From: JAKCDU01 sp035551615
GTDB taxonomy: Bacteria; Actinomycetota; Acidimicrobiia; Acidimicrobiales; Palsa-688
Length of the DNA: 52,184 bases
Assembly (NCBI GenBank): GCA_035551615.1
Contig: DASZNC010000005.1
Location: forward strand, 1-52,184
Direction of reading: 5' to 3'
Notes under the pieces: generated by a model
The model's database searches: none
What the model was told of the DNA's origin: nothing
Seen by the model: the letters and a program-made list of their open reading frames with translations, nothing else
In this document: one piece after another, positions 39,886-48,546 of the stretch
How the letters are laid out: every line of letters starts with the position of its first letter
Position numbering within the stretch: position 1 is the first letter of the stretch
Position numbers and translations under genes: made by a program

Positions 39886-41073
39886 TTAGTCGCCGGGGTC
39901 GAACATACGGTGGGCGGCCTCCTCCGCCCGGCGGGCCACCTCCCGCACCGGCAGGCCCAGGCGGCCGGCGACGCGGGCGGCGTCGTCGTGCTCGGCCTTG
40001 ATGCGCCGGGGGCCGCGCTTGACCTTCACCGGGTACCCGCCGACCTCGACTGTGGCGAACTCCCGGGGGGCCGGCCACCGCTGCCACGAGCTGACCCGGA
40101 TCCCGAGCGTGCCGGTCTCATCGGCCAGCACCTGGCGCAAGCCGCCCATCCGGGCCTCGTCGCACAGGACGGACACGACCTGGGCCGGCCGCCCCTTCTT
40201 CCCGGTGACCGGCGTGACCCAGGCATCGAGGGCGCCGGCGGCCATGAGGGCGGCCAGTGTGGTACCGAGGATTTCGCCGGTCACGTCATCCACGTTGGCC
40301 TCCATGACGAGCACCGGCTGCGATTCCATGGCCGGTGCCTCGACCGGCGCCGCCGTCCCGACCACGACCTGCACCACGTTGGGCATGCCCTCGATCTCCC
40401 GGCTGCCGGCACCGAAGCCGGACCGGGCCACCGACATCGGCGGCATCGGGCCCCAGCCGTCGGCCAGGGCGGCAAGTATGGCGGCGCCGGTCGGGGTGGT
40501 CAGCTCCATCGGTATGGCCGTCCCGTAGGTCGGCGCGCCGACGTCGGCGAGGAGCCCTACGACGGCCGGCGCAGGTATGGGCAACAGCCCGTGGGCGGAA
40601 TGGACCATGCCGGTGCCCTGGGCGACCGGGCTGGACCGGACCTCGTCGACGCCGAGTACCTCGAGCGCCACGCAGGTCCCGACGATGTCGACGATGGCGT
40701 CGGTGGAGCCGACCTCGTGGAAGTGGACCTGGCTCATCGGCCGGCGGTGCAGGCGGCTCTCGACGGTGCCCAGCTTCTCGAACGCGGCCAGGGCCCGTTC
40801 CCGCGCCCGGTCGGGCAGGCGGGCCTCGGTGATCAGCCCGACGATGTGGCTGTAGGTACGGACGACCTGGTTCTCACGGACCCGGACATTGACGTGGGTG
40901 GCGGCCACCCCGGCCCGCAGTACCGACTCGGTCTCGAGGGTCCAGCCGCCGACCGGCAACGCGACCAGTTCGCGCTCGATCAGGGATATGTCGGCGCCGG
41001 CGTCGATCAGCGACCCGAGGGCCATATTGCCGGCGATGCCGGCGAAGCAGTGCCACCAGGCGACGGTCTTCAC
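39886..41073 (-). CDS. larC: Nickel insertion protein LarC
   Basis: The 395-aa product from GTG 41073 opens with the LarC signature (WWHCFAGIAGNMALGSLIDAG) and has HFHEVGSTDAIVDIVG, IPMELTTPTGAAILAAL and MEANVDDVTGEILG. LarC inserts nickel into the pyridinium-bis-thiocarboxylate cofactor (NPN) of lactate racemase and related enzymes. Its start overlaps the larB stop (GTGA). LarE and a LarA-type apoenzyme are not in the window. In LarC some species need a programmed frameshift to join two parts; here one frame covers both. Confidence 0.93.
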   Translation of the reverse strand: MKTVAWWHCFAGIAGNMALGSLIDAGADISLIERELVALPVGGWTLETESVLRAGVAATHVNVRVRENQVVRTYSHIVGLITEARLPDRARERALAAFEKLGTVESRLHRRPMSQVHFHEVGSTDAIVDIVGTCVALEVLGVDEVRSSPVAQGTGMVHSAHGLLPIPAPAVVGLLADVGAPTYGTAIPMELTTPTGAAILAALADGWGPMPPMSVARSGFGAGSREIEGMPNVVQVVVGTAAPVEAPAMESQPVLVMEANVDDVTGEILGTTLAALMAAGALDAWVTPVTGKKGRPAQVVSVLCDEARMGGLRQVLADETGTLGIRVSSWQRWPAPREFATVEVGGYPVKVKRGPRRIKAEHDDAARVAGRLGLPVREVARRAEEAAHRMFDPGD

Positions 41074-41810
41074 CGGCCGAGCAGACGGTGGACGGCGAAG
41101 GCGGCGCCGAAGCCGTTGTCGATGCCCACGACGACCATCCCGGAGGCACAGGACGAAAGCATTGACAGCAGCGCTGTCACACCCTGCAGAGACGATCCGT
41201 AGCCGACGCTGGTGGGCACGGCGACAACCGGCGCCGCGGTCAGGCCTCCGACCACCGACGCCAGGGCTCCCTCCATACCGGCGACCACGACCAGCGCCGG
41301 GGCCCGCTGTATTTCGGCCGCCCGGGCCAGCAGCCGGTGGATGCCGGCCACCCCCACGTCGGCGATCAGGCGGACCGGGATTCCGAGGGCGGCGAGCGTG
41401 GCCCGGCATTCTTCGGCCACGGCAAGGTCGGCGGTGCCGGCGGTGACGACCAGCACCGGGTCCATTTCCCGCTCGCTCGCCGGTTGCCACACCACAGTGG
41501 AGCCGGTGACCTGGGCCCCCGGATGGGCCGATGTGACCTCGTCGATCTGCTCGGCTGACGCCCGGGTCAACAGGACCGGCCCGGAACTGGACGAGAGCAA
41601 CTCGGTGACGATGGCGGCGCAATGGCCTGGTCCTTTGCCCGGACCGTACACCACCTCGGGAACGCCCTGGCGCAGCTCCCGGTGCGAATCCAGAGTGGCG
41701 AAACCGAGGTCGGTGAAGGGCAGGGACCGCAGCCGGCGCACCACCTCATCGGCGTCGAGCTCACCGGCGGTCAGCTGGTCCAGAAGTTTTCGAACGGCGG
41801 CCTCGTCCAT
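41070..41810 (-). CDS. larB: Pyridinium-3,5-biscarboxylic acid mononucleotide synthase LarB
   Basis: This 246-aa protein from ATG 41810 has the N-terminal LarB region (LLDQLTAGELDADEVVRRLRSLPFTDLGFATLDSHRELRQGVPEVVYG) and the AIR-carboxylase-like C-terminal half (VVTAGTADLAVAEECRATL, ADVGVAGIHRLL, VVVAGMEGALASVVGGL, VAVPTSVGYG). It carboxylates and hydrolyses nicotinic acid adenine dinucleotide in the first step of NPN cofactor synthesis. It is divergent from pheA with a 22-nt gap. Confidence 0.93.
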   Translation of the reverse strand: MDEAAVRKLLDQLTAGELDADEVVRRLRSLPFTDLGFATLDSHRELRQGVPEVVYGPGKGPGHCAAIVTELLSSSSGPVLLTRASAEQIDEVTSAHPGAQVTGSTVVWQPASEREMDPVLVVTAGTADLAVAEECRATLAALGIPVRLIADVGVAGIHRLLARAAEIQRAPALVVVAGMEGALASVVGGLTAAPVVAVPTSVGYGSSLQGVTALLSMLSSCASGMVVVGIDNGFGAAFAVHRLLGR

Positions 41811-41832
41811 CGTGCATCTATCCTGCCCGGCC

Positions 41833-42795
41833 ATGACCGGCGTTGTCGCCCCAGGGGACACCATCGGGTTCCTCGGCCCGCCCGGAACCTTCACCGAAGA
41901 GGCGCTGCGCAGTGAGCCCGAGTTCGCCGTTGCCGAGCTGCGGCCGCTCCGGTCGTTCGTCCACGTGCTCGACGCCGTCACCGCCGGCGACGTCGACTTC
42001 GGTTTCGTGGCCATTGAGAACTCGATCGAGGGCACAGTGTCGATCACCCTCGACCAACTTGTCTTCGAGCAGGAGCTGATCATCGTCGGCGAGGTCGTGC
42101 TGCCGGTCACCCAGAACCTGGTCGGGCCGCCCGGAATGGCGTTGAGCGATGTCAAGTCGGTCGTGTCCTTCCCCCACGCCACCGGCCAGTGCCGGGGCTG
42201 GCTGGCCGCCAACCTGCCCGACGTCGAGGAGGTGGCCGCCACTTCGACGGCCGAGGCGGTGCGCCACGTCGGCGAGGAGCGCGACGGCCACACCGCGGCC
42301 ATCGGGACGGCGCTGGCCGCCTCCCTATACAACCTCGAGGTGCTGGCCCGGGAGATCGAGGATCACAAGGACAACGCGACCCGTTTCGTCCTCGTGGCCC
42401 GTCCGGTCAAAGGCATACCCCTACCGTCGGGACACGACAAGACCAGCATCGTCTGTTTCCAATCGACCGACCGACCCGGCTCCCTGCACGGCATCCTGGG
42501 CCAGTTCTCGGCCCGGGATCTCAACCTGGTCAAGCTCGAGTCGCGGCCGACCAAGAAGGCGCTGGGCGACTACTGCTTCATCATCGACTTCGAGGGCCAC
42601 GTGGCCGACGAGGTCGTGGCCGACTGCCTGCGCGACCTGCACGCCGGGTTGCGGTCGCTCAAGTTCCTCGGTTCCTATCCGGCCGCCGGTGCCCACGGCG
42701 CCAGTATGCGGGAGGCGGCCACCGAGGCGTGGCGGGCGGCCGACCGCTGGATCGACGAAATTCGTAGACAAATCAAGGGGGATACCTTCCAATGA
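41833..42795 (+). CDS. pheA: Prephenate dehydratase
   Basis: The 320-aa product from ATG 41833 has the PDT domain (IGFLGPPGTFTEEAL, FGFVAIENSIEGTVSITLDQL, NATRFVLVAR with the catalytic TRF) and an ACT regulatory domain (SIVCFQSTDRPGSLHGILGQF, KLESRPTKKALGDYCFIIDFEGH) carrying the ESRP motif of phenylalanine binding. It makes phenylpyruvate for Phe synthesis and should be feedback-inhibited by Phe. The open frame upstream to 41212 is a shadow of larB. The stop overlaps the nitroreductase start (ATGA). Confidence 0.95.
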   Translation: MTGVVAPGDTIGFLGPPGTFTEEALRSEPEFAVAELRPLRSFVHVLDAVTAGDVDFGFVAIENSIEGTVSITLDQLVFEQELIIVGEVVLPVTQNLVGPPGMALSDVKSVVSFPHATGQCRGWLAANLPDVEEVAATSTAEAVRHVGEERDGHTAAIGTALAASLYNLEVLAREIEDHKDNATRFVLVARPVKGIPLPSGHDKTSIVCFQSTDRPGSLHGILGQFSARDLNLVKLESRPTKKALGDYCFIIDFEGHVADEVVADCLRDLHAGLRSLKFLGSYPAAGAHGASMREAATEAWRAADRWIDEIRRQIKGDTFQ

Positions 42796-43439
42796 CCGAC
42801 TTCGACCTGTCGCAGACCGACCTTCTGCTCTCGACCACCCGCTCCGTGCGCAAGCGGCTGGACCTCGAACGCGAAGTGCCGCAGTCAGTGATCGTCGACT
42901 GCCTCCGCCTGGCCGTCCAGGCACCGACCGGGAGCAACCAGCAGGGATGGCGCTGGATTGTCGTCACCGACGCCGACAAGCGGCGCGAGTTGGCCCGGAT
43001 GTACAGCGAGGGCGGGAGGGGTTATCTCGAGTCGGCCGCCGGTCAGGCCATGGACCCGCAGACCCGTCGGGTCTACGAGAGCGCCCTGCACCTGACCGAC
43101 ACCCTCGGGCAGGTGCCGGTGCACGTGATCCCGTGTATCGAGGGCCGGGCCGAGAGCACGATGAACATCCTGTCGGCCTCCCAGTACGGCTCGGTCATCC
43201 CGGCCGCGTGGAGCTTCATGCTGGCCCTGCGGTCGCGGGGGCTGGGCTCGGCCTGGACGACGCTGCACCTGTTCAAGGAGCAGGAGGCGGCGGAACTGCT
43301 GGGCGTGCCGTTCGAGTCGGTGACCCAGGTCGCCCTGCTCCCCGTGGCCTACACCATCGGCACCGACTTCAAGCCGGCCAGCCGGCCCCCGGTCGAGGGC
43401 ATCACCTACTGGGACACCTGGGGCGAGACCCGGGACTGA
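42792..43439 (+). CDS. Nitroreductase family protein
   Basis: This 215-aa flavoprotein has TTRSVRKRLDLEREVPQSVIVDCLRLAVQAPTGSNQQGWRWIVV (FMN-phosphate contacts), and SVIPAAWSFMLALRSRGLGSAWTTLH with the GLG loop. It is likely an FMN-dependent NAD(P)H oxidoreductase. It is translationally coupled to pheA. The natural substrate is unknown. Confidence 0.92.
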   Translation: MTDFDLSQTDLLLSTTRSVRKRLDLEREVPQSVIVDCLRLAVQAPTGSNQQGWRWIVVTDADKRRELARMYSEGGRGYLESAAGQAMDPQTRRVYESALHLTDTLGQVPVHVIPCIEGRAESTMNILSASQYGSVIPAAWSFMLALRSRGLGSAWTTLHLFKEQEAAELLGVPFESVTQVALLPVAYTIGTDFKPASRPPVEGITYWDTWGETRD

Positions 43440-43681
43440 TGCTCGGCCAGGAGCACCTGGCGCAGACGAGGCTGATCCGAGTCGTCGAGGTCGACCTCGA
43501 CCCAACCGGCGTCGGTGCGGACATCCGCCCGGCGCCGGTGCTGGTTGCAGTGGAAGTGCAGGAACGGCTTGCTCCGGCAGTAGAAGGTGCCGGGCGCTCG
43601 TTCCTCGACGGCCGGCCAGGTGCGGACCTCGTCGAGGAGGGGCGTCAAGTCGGCCAGCAGCGACAGGTCGGTGCGGGCCAC
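43406..43681 (-). CDS. Small conserved protein, luciferase-family/DUF5519-like
   Basis: This 91-aa protein has LTPLLDEVRTWPAVEERAPGTFYCRSKPFLHFHCNQHRRRADVRTDAGWVEVDL. The order Trp-Pro-x-Val-Glu-Glu, then a HFH element, is like small DUF5519 (luciferase-family) proteins, but the match is from memory. No catalytic assignment is possible. It overlaps the end of the convergent nitroreductase gene by 34 nt and is divergent from the TfoX-like gene. Confidence 0.65.
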   Translation of the reverse strand: MARTDLSLLADLTPLLDEVRTWPAVEERAPGTFYCRSKPFLHFHCNQHRRRADVRTDAGWVEVDLDDSDQPRLRQVLLAEHQSRVSPQVSQ

Positions 43682-43704
43682 GCCGTCAGTATGCTCTGGC
43701 GGCG

Positions 43705-44040
43705 ATGGCCTACGACCTGGATCTGGCCGACCGCATACGCGAACTGATGGGGCTGGAGGCGGGCGTCACCGAGAAGCGGATGTTCGGTGGACTGGCCTTC
43801 CTCATCGGTGGTCACATGGCCATCGCGGCCAGCGGGCAGGGCGGCGTGCTGGTCCGGTGCGACCCGGCCGAGACCGACCGGTTGGTGGATAGGTCGGCGG
43901 CCGAGCTGGCGATCATGCAGGGGCGGGAGATGACCGGTTGGTTACGGGTCGGTGCTGACGACTTGAAGACCAAGAAGCAGCTGCAGAAGTGGGTCGGCGT
44001 GGGCGTCGCCTACGTCCGGTCGCTCCCGCCGAAGAAGTAG
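43705..44040 (+). CDS. TfoX N-terminal domain protein
   Basis: This 111-aa protein is a single TfoX_N domain: RIRELMGLEAGVTEKRMFGGLAFLIGGHMAIAAS, then LVRCDPAETDRLV and LKTKKQLQKWVGVGVAYVRSLPPK. It lacks the C-terminal domain of the proteobacterial competence regulator. Such stand-alone proteins are common in actinobacteria and have no proven role; a competence function should not be assumed. Confidence 0.88.
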   Translation: MAYDLDLADRIRELMGLEAGVTEKRMFGGLAFLIGGHMAIAASGQGGVLVRCDPAETDRLVDRSAAELAIMQGREMTGWLRVGADDLKTKKQLQKWVGVGVAYVRSLPPKK

Positions 44041-45090
44041 TTACCGGTGCCGGTGATGCATGTAGCTGTGCAGCGACATCGCCAGTAGCGCGGCCGCCGA
44101 TGGCAACACGACCGCCGTTGGGCTGTTCTCGGCCGTGTACGCAGCGGCCAGGAACACCGCCGCCATCACCACCCTGGTCACGCCTTGGGTCAGGATGACC
44201 TGGAGGCGGGCCGACCGGATGGACATCCGATCCAGGCGCAGGGCGGCGGCGATGGCCCACGACTCCAGTTGGTCCCGTCGCCATCCATCTGGTCGGAACA
44301 GGGCGTAGCCGGCGACCGTCAACGCGGCGAAGACGACCAGCCCGTTGGGGGCGAAGATCACCGGCAACAAGACGATCATGGCCAGCATCCGGAGCAGGAG
44401 GATCCCGTTCCGGGCGATGTTGCGCCGGGTCAGGGACTCACCGGGGTCGAGCCGGGCGCTCTGGACGTAGGCGGAAACGGCGTCTTTCAGGCGACCCGAG
44501 CGCTGCAGGGAGACGCCCAGGTTGTTCCACGCCTCCGAGGAGTTCGGATCGAGCTCGAGCGACCGGCGGGCGTTGCTCTCGGCCAGCGCCACATTGTCCT
44601 GGGCCAAGGCCAGGAGGCAGGCGGTGTTCCACGTCTCGCTGTCCGAGGGCGCCATCTCGATGAGGCGGTGGACGGCGGCTCCGGCCGCCATGAAATCACC
44701 GGCGGCGATCTCCGCGGAGACGGCGTTGCGGTAACCGGCACTGAGATTCGGGGCCAGCCGGACCGACGTGCGGGCCGCGTCGCGGGCGTCGAGAGCCAGG
44801 CGCTGGCGGTCCGGGCCGTCGGTTGACTTGGCCAACGCCATCAGGGACGCGCTGCGCAGCCGGTGGGCCCATTCGGAATCGGGCGAGGCGGCGACCGCCC
44901 GATTGGCCATGGCCACGGCGTCGGCTGATCGGTTGAGCCCGATCAAGGCCCGCGTGCCCCTCGACAGGGCCGGTCCGTCGTCGGTCGCCAGAAGCGGCGC
45001 CAGTACCTCGAGAGCGGCGTCGAATCGCTTCAGGTCGATCAGGGTCTGCGCCTTCTGCAGGCGATCGTTCCGGTCGAGCATGGCCGTCAC
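44041..45090 (-). CDS. TPR-repeat membrane protein
   Basis: This 349-aa protein has about 220 residues of TPR-like helical repeats (AQTLIDLKRFDAALEVLAPLL, WAHRLRSASLMALAK, WNTACLLALAQDNVALAESNARRSLELDPNSSEAWNNLGVSLQRSGRLKDAVSAYVQSARLDPG). A hydrophobic half follows: GILLLRMLAMIVLLPVIF, GLVVFAALTVAGYALF, VVMAAVFLAAAYTA and VLPSAAALLAMSLHSYM. It ends MHHRHR. Its start lies 6 nt after the AAA+ ATPase stop, so the two probably form one functional unit at the membrane. It directly abuts the convergent TfoX-like gene. No family function is known. Confidence 0.85.
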   Translation of the reverse strand: MTAMLDRNDRLQKAQTLIDLKRFDAALEVLAPLLATDDGPALSRGTRALIGLNRSADAVAMANRAVAASPDSEWAHRLRSASLMALAKSTDGPDRQRLALDARDAARTSVRLAPNLSAGYRNAVSAEIAAGDFMAAGAAVHRLIEMAPSDSETWNTACLLALAQDNVALAESNARRSLELDPNSSEAWNNLGVSLQRSGRLKDAVSAYVQSARLDPGESLTRRNIARNGILLLRMLAMIVLLPVIFAPNGLVVFAALTVAGYALFRPDGWRRDQLESWAIAAALRLDRMSIRSARLQVILTQGVTRVVMAAVFLAAAYTAENSPTAVVLPSAAALLAMSLHSYMHHRHR

Positions 45091-45096
45091 CTGGGG

Positions 45097-46482
45097 TCAG
45101 CCCAGGCGGTGGCTGCGGATATAGGCGAGCAGGTCGTCGTAGCTACCGCCGTCGTTGGCGAACGTGGCGTAGTTCTTGGCGGTTTCGAACCATGGGCGGG
45201 TGCTCGGCCGCACCTCTTTGACCGCCGTGTCCAGATCCTTCTGGACGATCATCCGGGCGTGTCCGGTCGAGAGCGAGTCTTCCAGCGCCATCTCGGCCGC
45301 CGCCTCACACACGAGACGGAGATCGGCGCCGGAGTAACCGTCGGTCCGCTCGGCGACCCGGTCCACCCGCACGCCCGGATCGACCGGGCGGTCCTTCAGA
45401 TGAAAGGAGATGATCGACTGGCGCGCCGGGCGGTCGGGGGGCAGGACCAGCAGCATCCGGTCGAACCGACCGGGCCGGCGCAGCGCCGGATCGATGTCCC
45501 ACGGCTGGTTGGTCGCGCCCAGGACGAAGACGCCCTCGTTGTCGGACCGGGTGCTGTCCAGCTCGGACAGAAGCTGTACGACCACGTTGCGACCGGCGGA
45601 GTGGGCCAGGTTGCTCCGCTTCATGCCGAGGGCGTCGACCTCGTCGAGGAACAGGACGCACGGCGTGTGCCGGCGGGCGGTCTCGAAGATGCCGTGCAGG
45701 TTCTGCTCGCTCTTGCCCAGCCACATGTCGAGCACGTCGTGCAGGCCGACCCCGAAGAAGCGGGCGCCCAGCTCACCGGCCACTGCCCGGGCCAGGAACG
45801 TCTTGCCACAGCCGGGCGGACCGTAGAGGAGCAGGCCGCCCCGTAGCGACTTGCCGTACATACGGCGCAGCTCCGGGTTGCGCATGGGTCCGAGGAAGCT
45901 GGTCTGGAGCCGCTTCTTCACGTCGATCAATCCGCCGACGTCGGCCAGTGAGATCTTGGGCCGCTCGATATCAGGATCACCGCCCAACACCTCTTCCAGG
46001 AATGCATCCAGAGCGGCCTCATCGATTGGCCCATCCAGGCCTTCCGCGATCGGCACCGGAGGGCCGCCAGGAGGCAACTGCGTCGGGTGATGGGGCGGGA
46101 TATCGGGTGGCGGGGAGTCGGCCGGGCTCGTTCCAGGCGGGTCGGCCGGGCTCGCCCCGGTAGGGTGCGCCGAGCTCGGCCCGGCCCGGTCCACCGACCT
46201 CGGCCCGGTGGGGTCCGCCTGTCCGCCGAGGGCGGCTAGCAATTTCCGATATCCCACGGCCCGCTCGGCCTGCCCGGTCCGCTCACATCCGTCGGCGGCC
46301 AGGCCCAAGGCTTCGAGATTGGCCGGATCCGCCGCCAAGGCCCGATCGGCATGCTGCAACGAAGACACCCATTGGCCGCCGTCGGCGTACAAACGGCTGA
46401 CGTGGAGCCGCAGCGCGATCTGGTCCGGCGCCTGCTCCAACGCCGCCTCGAGGGAAGCCAACAACTCGGGGTCCCACGCCAT
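45097..46482 (-). CDS. AAA+ ATPase with N-terminal TPR region
   Basis: The 461-aa product from ATG 46482 has two TPR-like repeats (about 1-90) and a Pro/Ser/Ala-rich linker with short repeats (about 95-150). One classical AAA domain follows: ADVGGLIDVKKRLQTSFLGPM, Walker A GPPGCGKTF, Walker B CVLFLDEVDAL, sensor 1 VLGATNQPWDID, and arginine finger RRPGRFDR. The domain belongs to the p97/FtsH class rather than the CbbX/EccA class. There is no protease domain. It is probably a hexameric remodeller or chaperone; the TPR membrane protein next to it is the likely anchor or partner. Confidence 0.88.
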   Translation of the reverse strand: MAWDPELLASLEAALEQAPDQIALRLHVSRLYADGGQWVSSLQHADRALAADPANLEALGLAADGCERTGQAERAVGYRKLLAALGGQADPTGPRSVDRAGPSSAHPTGASPADPPGTSPADSPPPDIPPHHPTQLPPGGPPVPIAEGLDGPIDEAALDAFLEEVLGGDPDIERPKISLADVGGLIDVKKRLQTSFLGPMRNPELRRMYGKSLRGGLLLYGPPGCGKTFLARAVAGELGARFFGVGLHDVLDMWLGKSEQNLHGIFETARRHTPCVLFLDEVDALGMKRSNLAHSAGRNVVVQLLSELDSTRSDNEGVFVLGATNQPWDIDPALRRPGRFDRMLLVLPPDRPARQSIISFHLKDRPVDPGVRVDRVAERTDGYSGADLRLVCEAAAEMALEDSLSTGHARMIVQKDLDTAVKEVRPSTRPWFETAKNYATFANDGGSYDDLLAYIRSHRLG

Positions 46483-46636
46483 TCGCCCGATGCTACCGGT
46501 GCCCGACTCCACCTCTTGCTAGCCCGGCCGGGGCCCGGCCAGGTCTCTCCAATTTCTGCAATATCGGTACTCCGAGTGGTTACGTCCCTCCCCCCGGCGG
46601 GATCCGCCCGCCGACATCAACAAGTCGTCAAGCGGA

Positions 46637-47884
46637 ATGTCCGATCTGACGACATCGTGCGGAGTGGAGACAACTCCCACGCAATCGCTGAACAATGACG
46701 ACCGGGGTTTCACCCTGGTCGAGATCCTTCTTGCCATCACCGTCATGGGCGTGTTCATGGCGGCCGCCGCACCCGGGTTCTACGGGCTGCTCAAGGCCAC
46801 CGCCCTGACCGATCAGCGCAGCGTGGCCGATGGGCTGGCCGTGAAGGCCACCGAAGCCATCAGGTCGTATCCGTACTACGACGTCGGCTACTCGACGACC
46901 GGCGGGACCCCGAGCTACTGCACCGGAACCCAGCCGGTGCAGCTGAGCTACTCCACCCCGATGGACACCCTGGCATCGGCGGCCACCTCCACGGTCGCCG
47001 GGACGTCCTACACGGTGCAGTCCTGCGTCTACTGGGAGAGCGCATCGGACGGAAGTTCCAACGCCTACAAGCAGCTGCAGGTGACCGTGCTCTGGGGCAG
47101 CACGAAGCAGTACACGTTCTCTGAGACCTCTGGCCTCTACCCGGGCGGCGAGGCGGCCTACATCTCGCCGGGAGGGCAGAACTTCGCGCCCGGCTCGACC
47201 ACGGCCACGACCACGGCCATCCCCATCAGTGCTCCGAGGGCCAACTCGGTCACGGCCATCTCGACCTCGATCCTGCAGGTCGACTGGAGCCCCGTGAGCT
47301 ACTCACCGACCCCCCAGTACGACATCGAGTACTGGGCCGGTGACTCGTCCACTCCCCGGCCGGCGCAGCCTTCGGTCGTGGCCGTCGGATACGGCACCAG
47401 CGACGGAGCCGGCGGCATCGTCGGCCAGGTATCCGGGTTGAGCGCGGGAGCCTCCTACGACTTCGATGTCATCGCCTTCTCCGGTACACAGACGTCGCTG
47501 GCATCGAATGTCGAGACAGGCACGACCACCTCCGCCTCGGCACCGAGCTGCACTCTCTCGGGCATCAACGTGTCGCCCAATTCGCCCGTCGTCGACAAGA
47601 ACGGCAGCCCGGTCGGCTGGACATCGCTGGCCATAACCGTGAACGCAGCCAACTGCACGAACCTGACCGTCGAATACGGGTTGGACAACTCCGGGGGCAC
47701 GCCGCAGGCGCCACTGACGATCGTCCCGCTGGCCAACAGCGGATCGACTTGGAGCGGCTCGGCCACGCAGAGCAGCTGGTCCGCCGCCGCCTACGGATTC
47801 GTCGTCTACAACAACGGGGCCGCCACCACCCTCCAGCAGAACGTCACTCCGTGCCAGGAGAAGGGCAACTCGGGGCATTGCTGA
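46637..47884 (+). CDS. Prepilin-type protein with fibronectin type III-like domain
   Basis: This 415-aa protein has a class III (type IV prepilin) signal: polar leader ending DDRG, then FTLVEILLAITVMGVFMAAA with Glu at +5. A pilin-like head follows. From about residue 200 there is an Fn3-like domain (APRANSVTAISTSILQVDWSPVSYSPTPQYDIEYWAG... GQVSGLSAGASYDFDVIAFSG) and a Cys-containing beta domain (CTLSGINVSPNSPV). It is large for a major pilin, so a minor, tip or adhesive pilin is likely. ATG 46637 is chosen from the leader length; the ribosome site is weak. It starts a three-gene operon. Confidence 0.87.
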   Translation: MSDLTTSCGVETTPTQSLNNDDRGFTLVEILLAITVMGVFMAAAAPGFYGLLKATALTDQRSVADGLAVKATEAIRSYPYYDVGYSTTGGTPSYCTGTQPVQLSYSTPMDTLASAATSTVAGTSYTVQSCVYWESASDGSSNAYKQLQVTVLWGSTKQYTFSETSGLYPGGEAAYISPGGQNFAPGSTTATTTAIPISAPRANSVTAISTSILQVDWSPVSYSPTPQYDIEYWAGDSSTPRPAQPSVVAVGYGTSDGAGGIVGQVSGLSAGASYDFDVIAFSGTQTSLASNVETGTTTSASAPSCTLSGINVSPNSPVVDKNGSPVGWTSLAITVNAANCTNLTVEYGLDNSGGTPQAPLTIVPLANSGSTWSGSATQSSWSAAAYGFVVYNNGAATTLQQNVTPCQEKGNSGHC

Positions 47885-48546
47885 GACGACCGGATCGAGA
47901 ACAGAGGACCAACGATGAGGGCGGTTTCACGCTCATCGAACTGGCCGTCGCCACCGTCATATTCGGCGTAATGACGTCCATCACCGCCGGGGCGTTGATA
48001 TCGATGCAGAACACGACTTCGCGCAACAACGCCATGGTCGATATCGAGCAGGACGCCAGTAACACCTTGGCCATGATGGCTCGCGACATCCGTTCGGCCC
48101 ACTCCATCGGCTTCCTGTCCTCCACCTCTGACGCAGCCGATGCCGTCGTCCTCTACGTGAATCAACCTTCCGGCAGCACGGTCCCGGTCGAGTGGGTCTA
48201 TCAGCCGCCCACCGCCCCGGCCACCGTCGGAACGCTGTCTCGCGTCGTGCTCACCTCGTCACTCGCGGTGACAGGAACGGCGGTGATCCTCTCCGATGTG
48301 GCCAACGGCGTCAGCCCGGTATTCAGCTACTTCAACCTGAACGGCGGGTCGGGCATGGCCACCAGCGGCACCTCGGCCAACCAGACCCTCCAGGACTGCA
48401 CAACCGCCATCGGCGTGAACCTGACCATCCAGCCGCCTTCCGTGAAAGGAGCCGGGTCGTTCAGCGAATCGGACCAGGTCGCCATCACCGACCAGGAGCA
48501 GATCCTCTCAGCACCAGGAAATCAACAATGCGGACTGACCAGCTGA
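47878..48546 (+). CDS. Prepilin-type protein (PilW/GspJ-like)
   Basis: From TTG 47878, which overlaps the previous stop by 7 nt and has AGGAGAAGG upstream, the 222-aa product has a short leader ending DEGG before FTLIELAVATVIFGVMTSITAGALISM (prepilin cleavage and hydrophobic helix). DIEQDASNTLAMMARDIRSAHSI follows, the PilW/GspJ-type pattern. It is probably a minor pilin. The 3' end overlaps the next gene by 19 nt. Confidence 0.83.
   Translation: MLRRPDREQRTNDEGGFTLIELAVATVIFGVMTSITAGALISMQNTTSRNNAMVDIEQDASNTLAMMARDIRSAHSIGFLSSTSDAADAVVLYVNQPSGSTVPVEWVYQPPTAPATVGTLSRVVLTSSLAVTGTAVILSDVANGVSPVFSYFNLNGGSGMATSGTSANQTLQDCTTAIGVNLTIQPPSVKGAGSFSESDQVAITDQEQILSAPGNQQCGLTS

Noticed and set aside
38419..41202. 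927-aa plus-strand frame
   Set aside because: Antisense to the ABC-F and larC genes and biased in composition; no domain can be seen.
43705..44040. Competence regulator TfoX
   Set aside because: Only the N-terminal domain is present and no competence genes are adjacent.
45097..46482. EccA-type ATPase of a type VII secretion system
   Set aside because: The TPR-AAA layout is similar, but the AAA sequence is of the p97/FtsH class and no EccB-E, EsxAB or PE/PPE genes are nearby.
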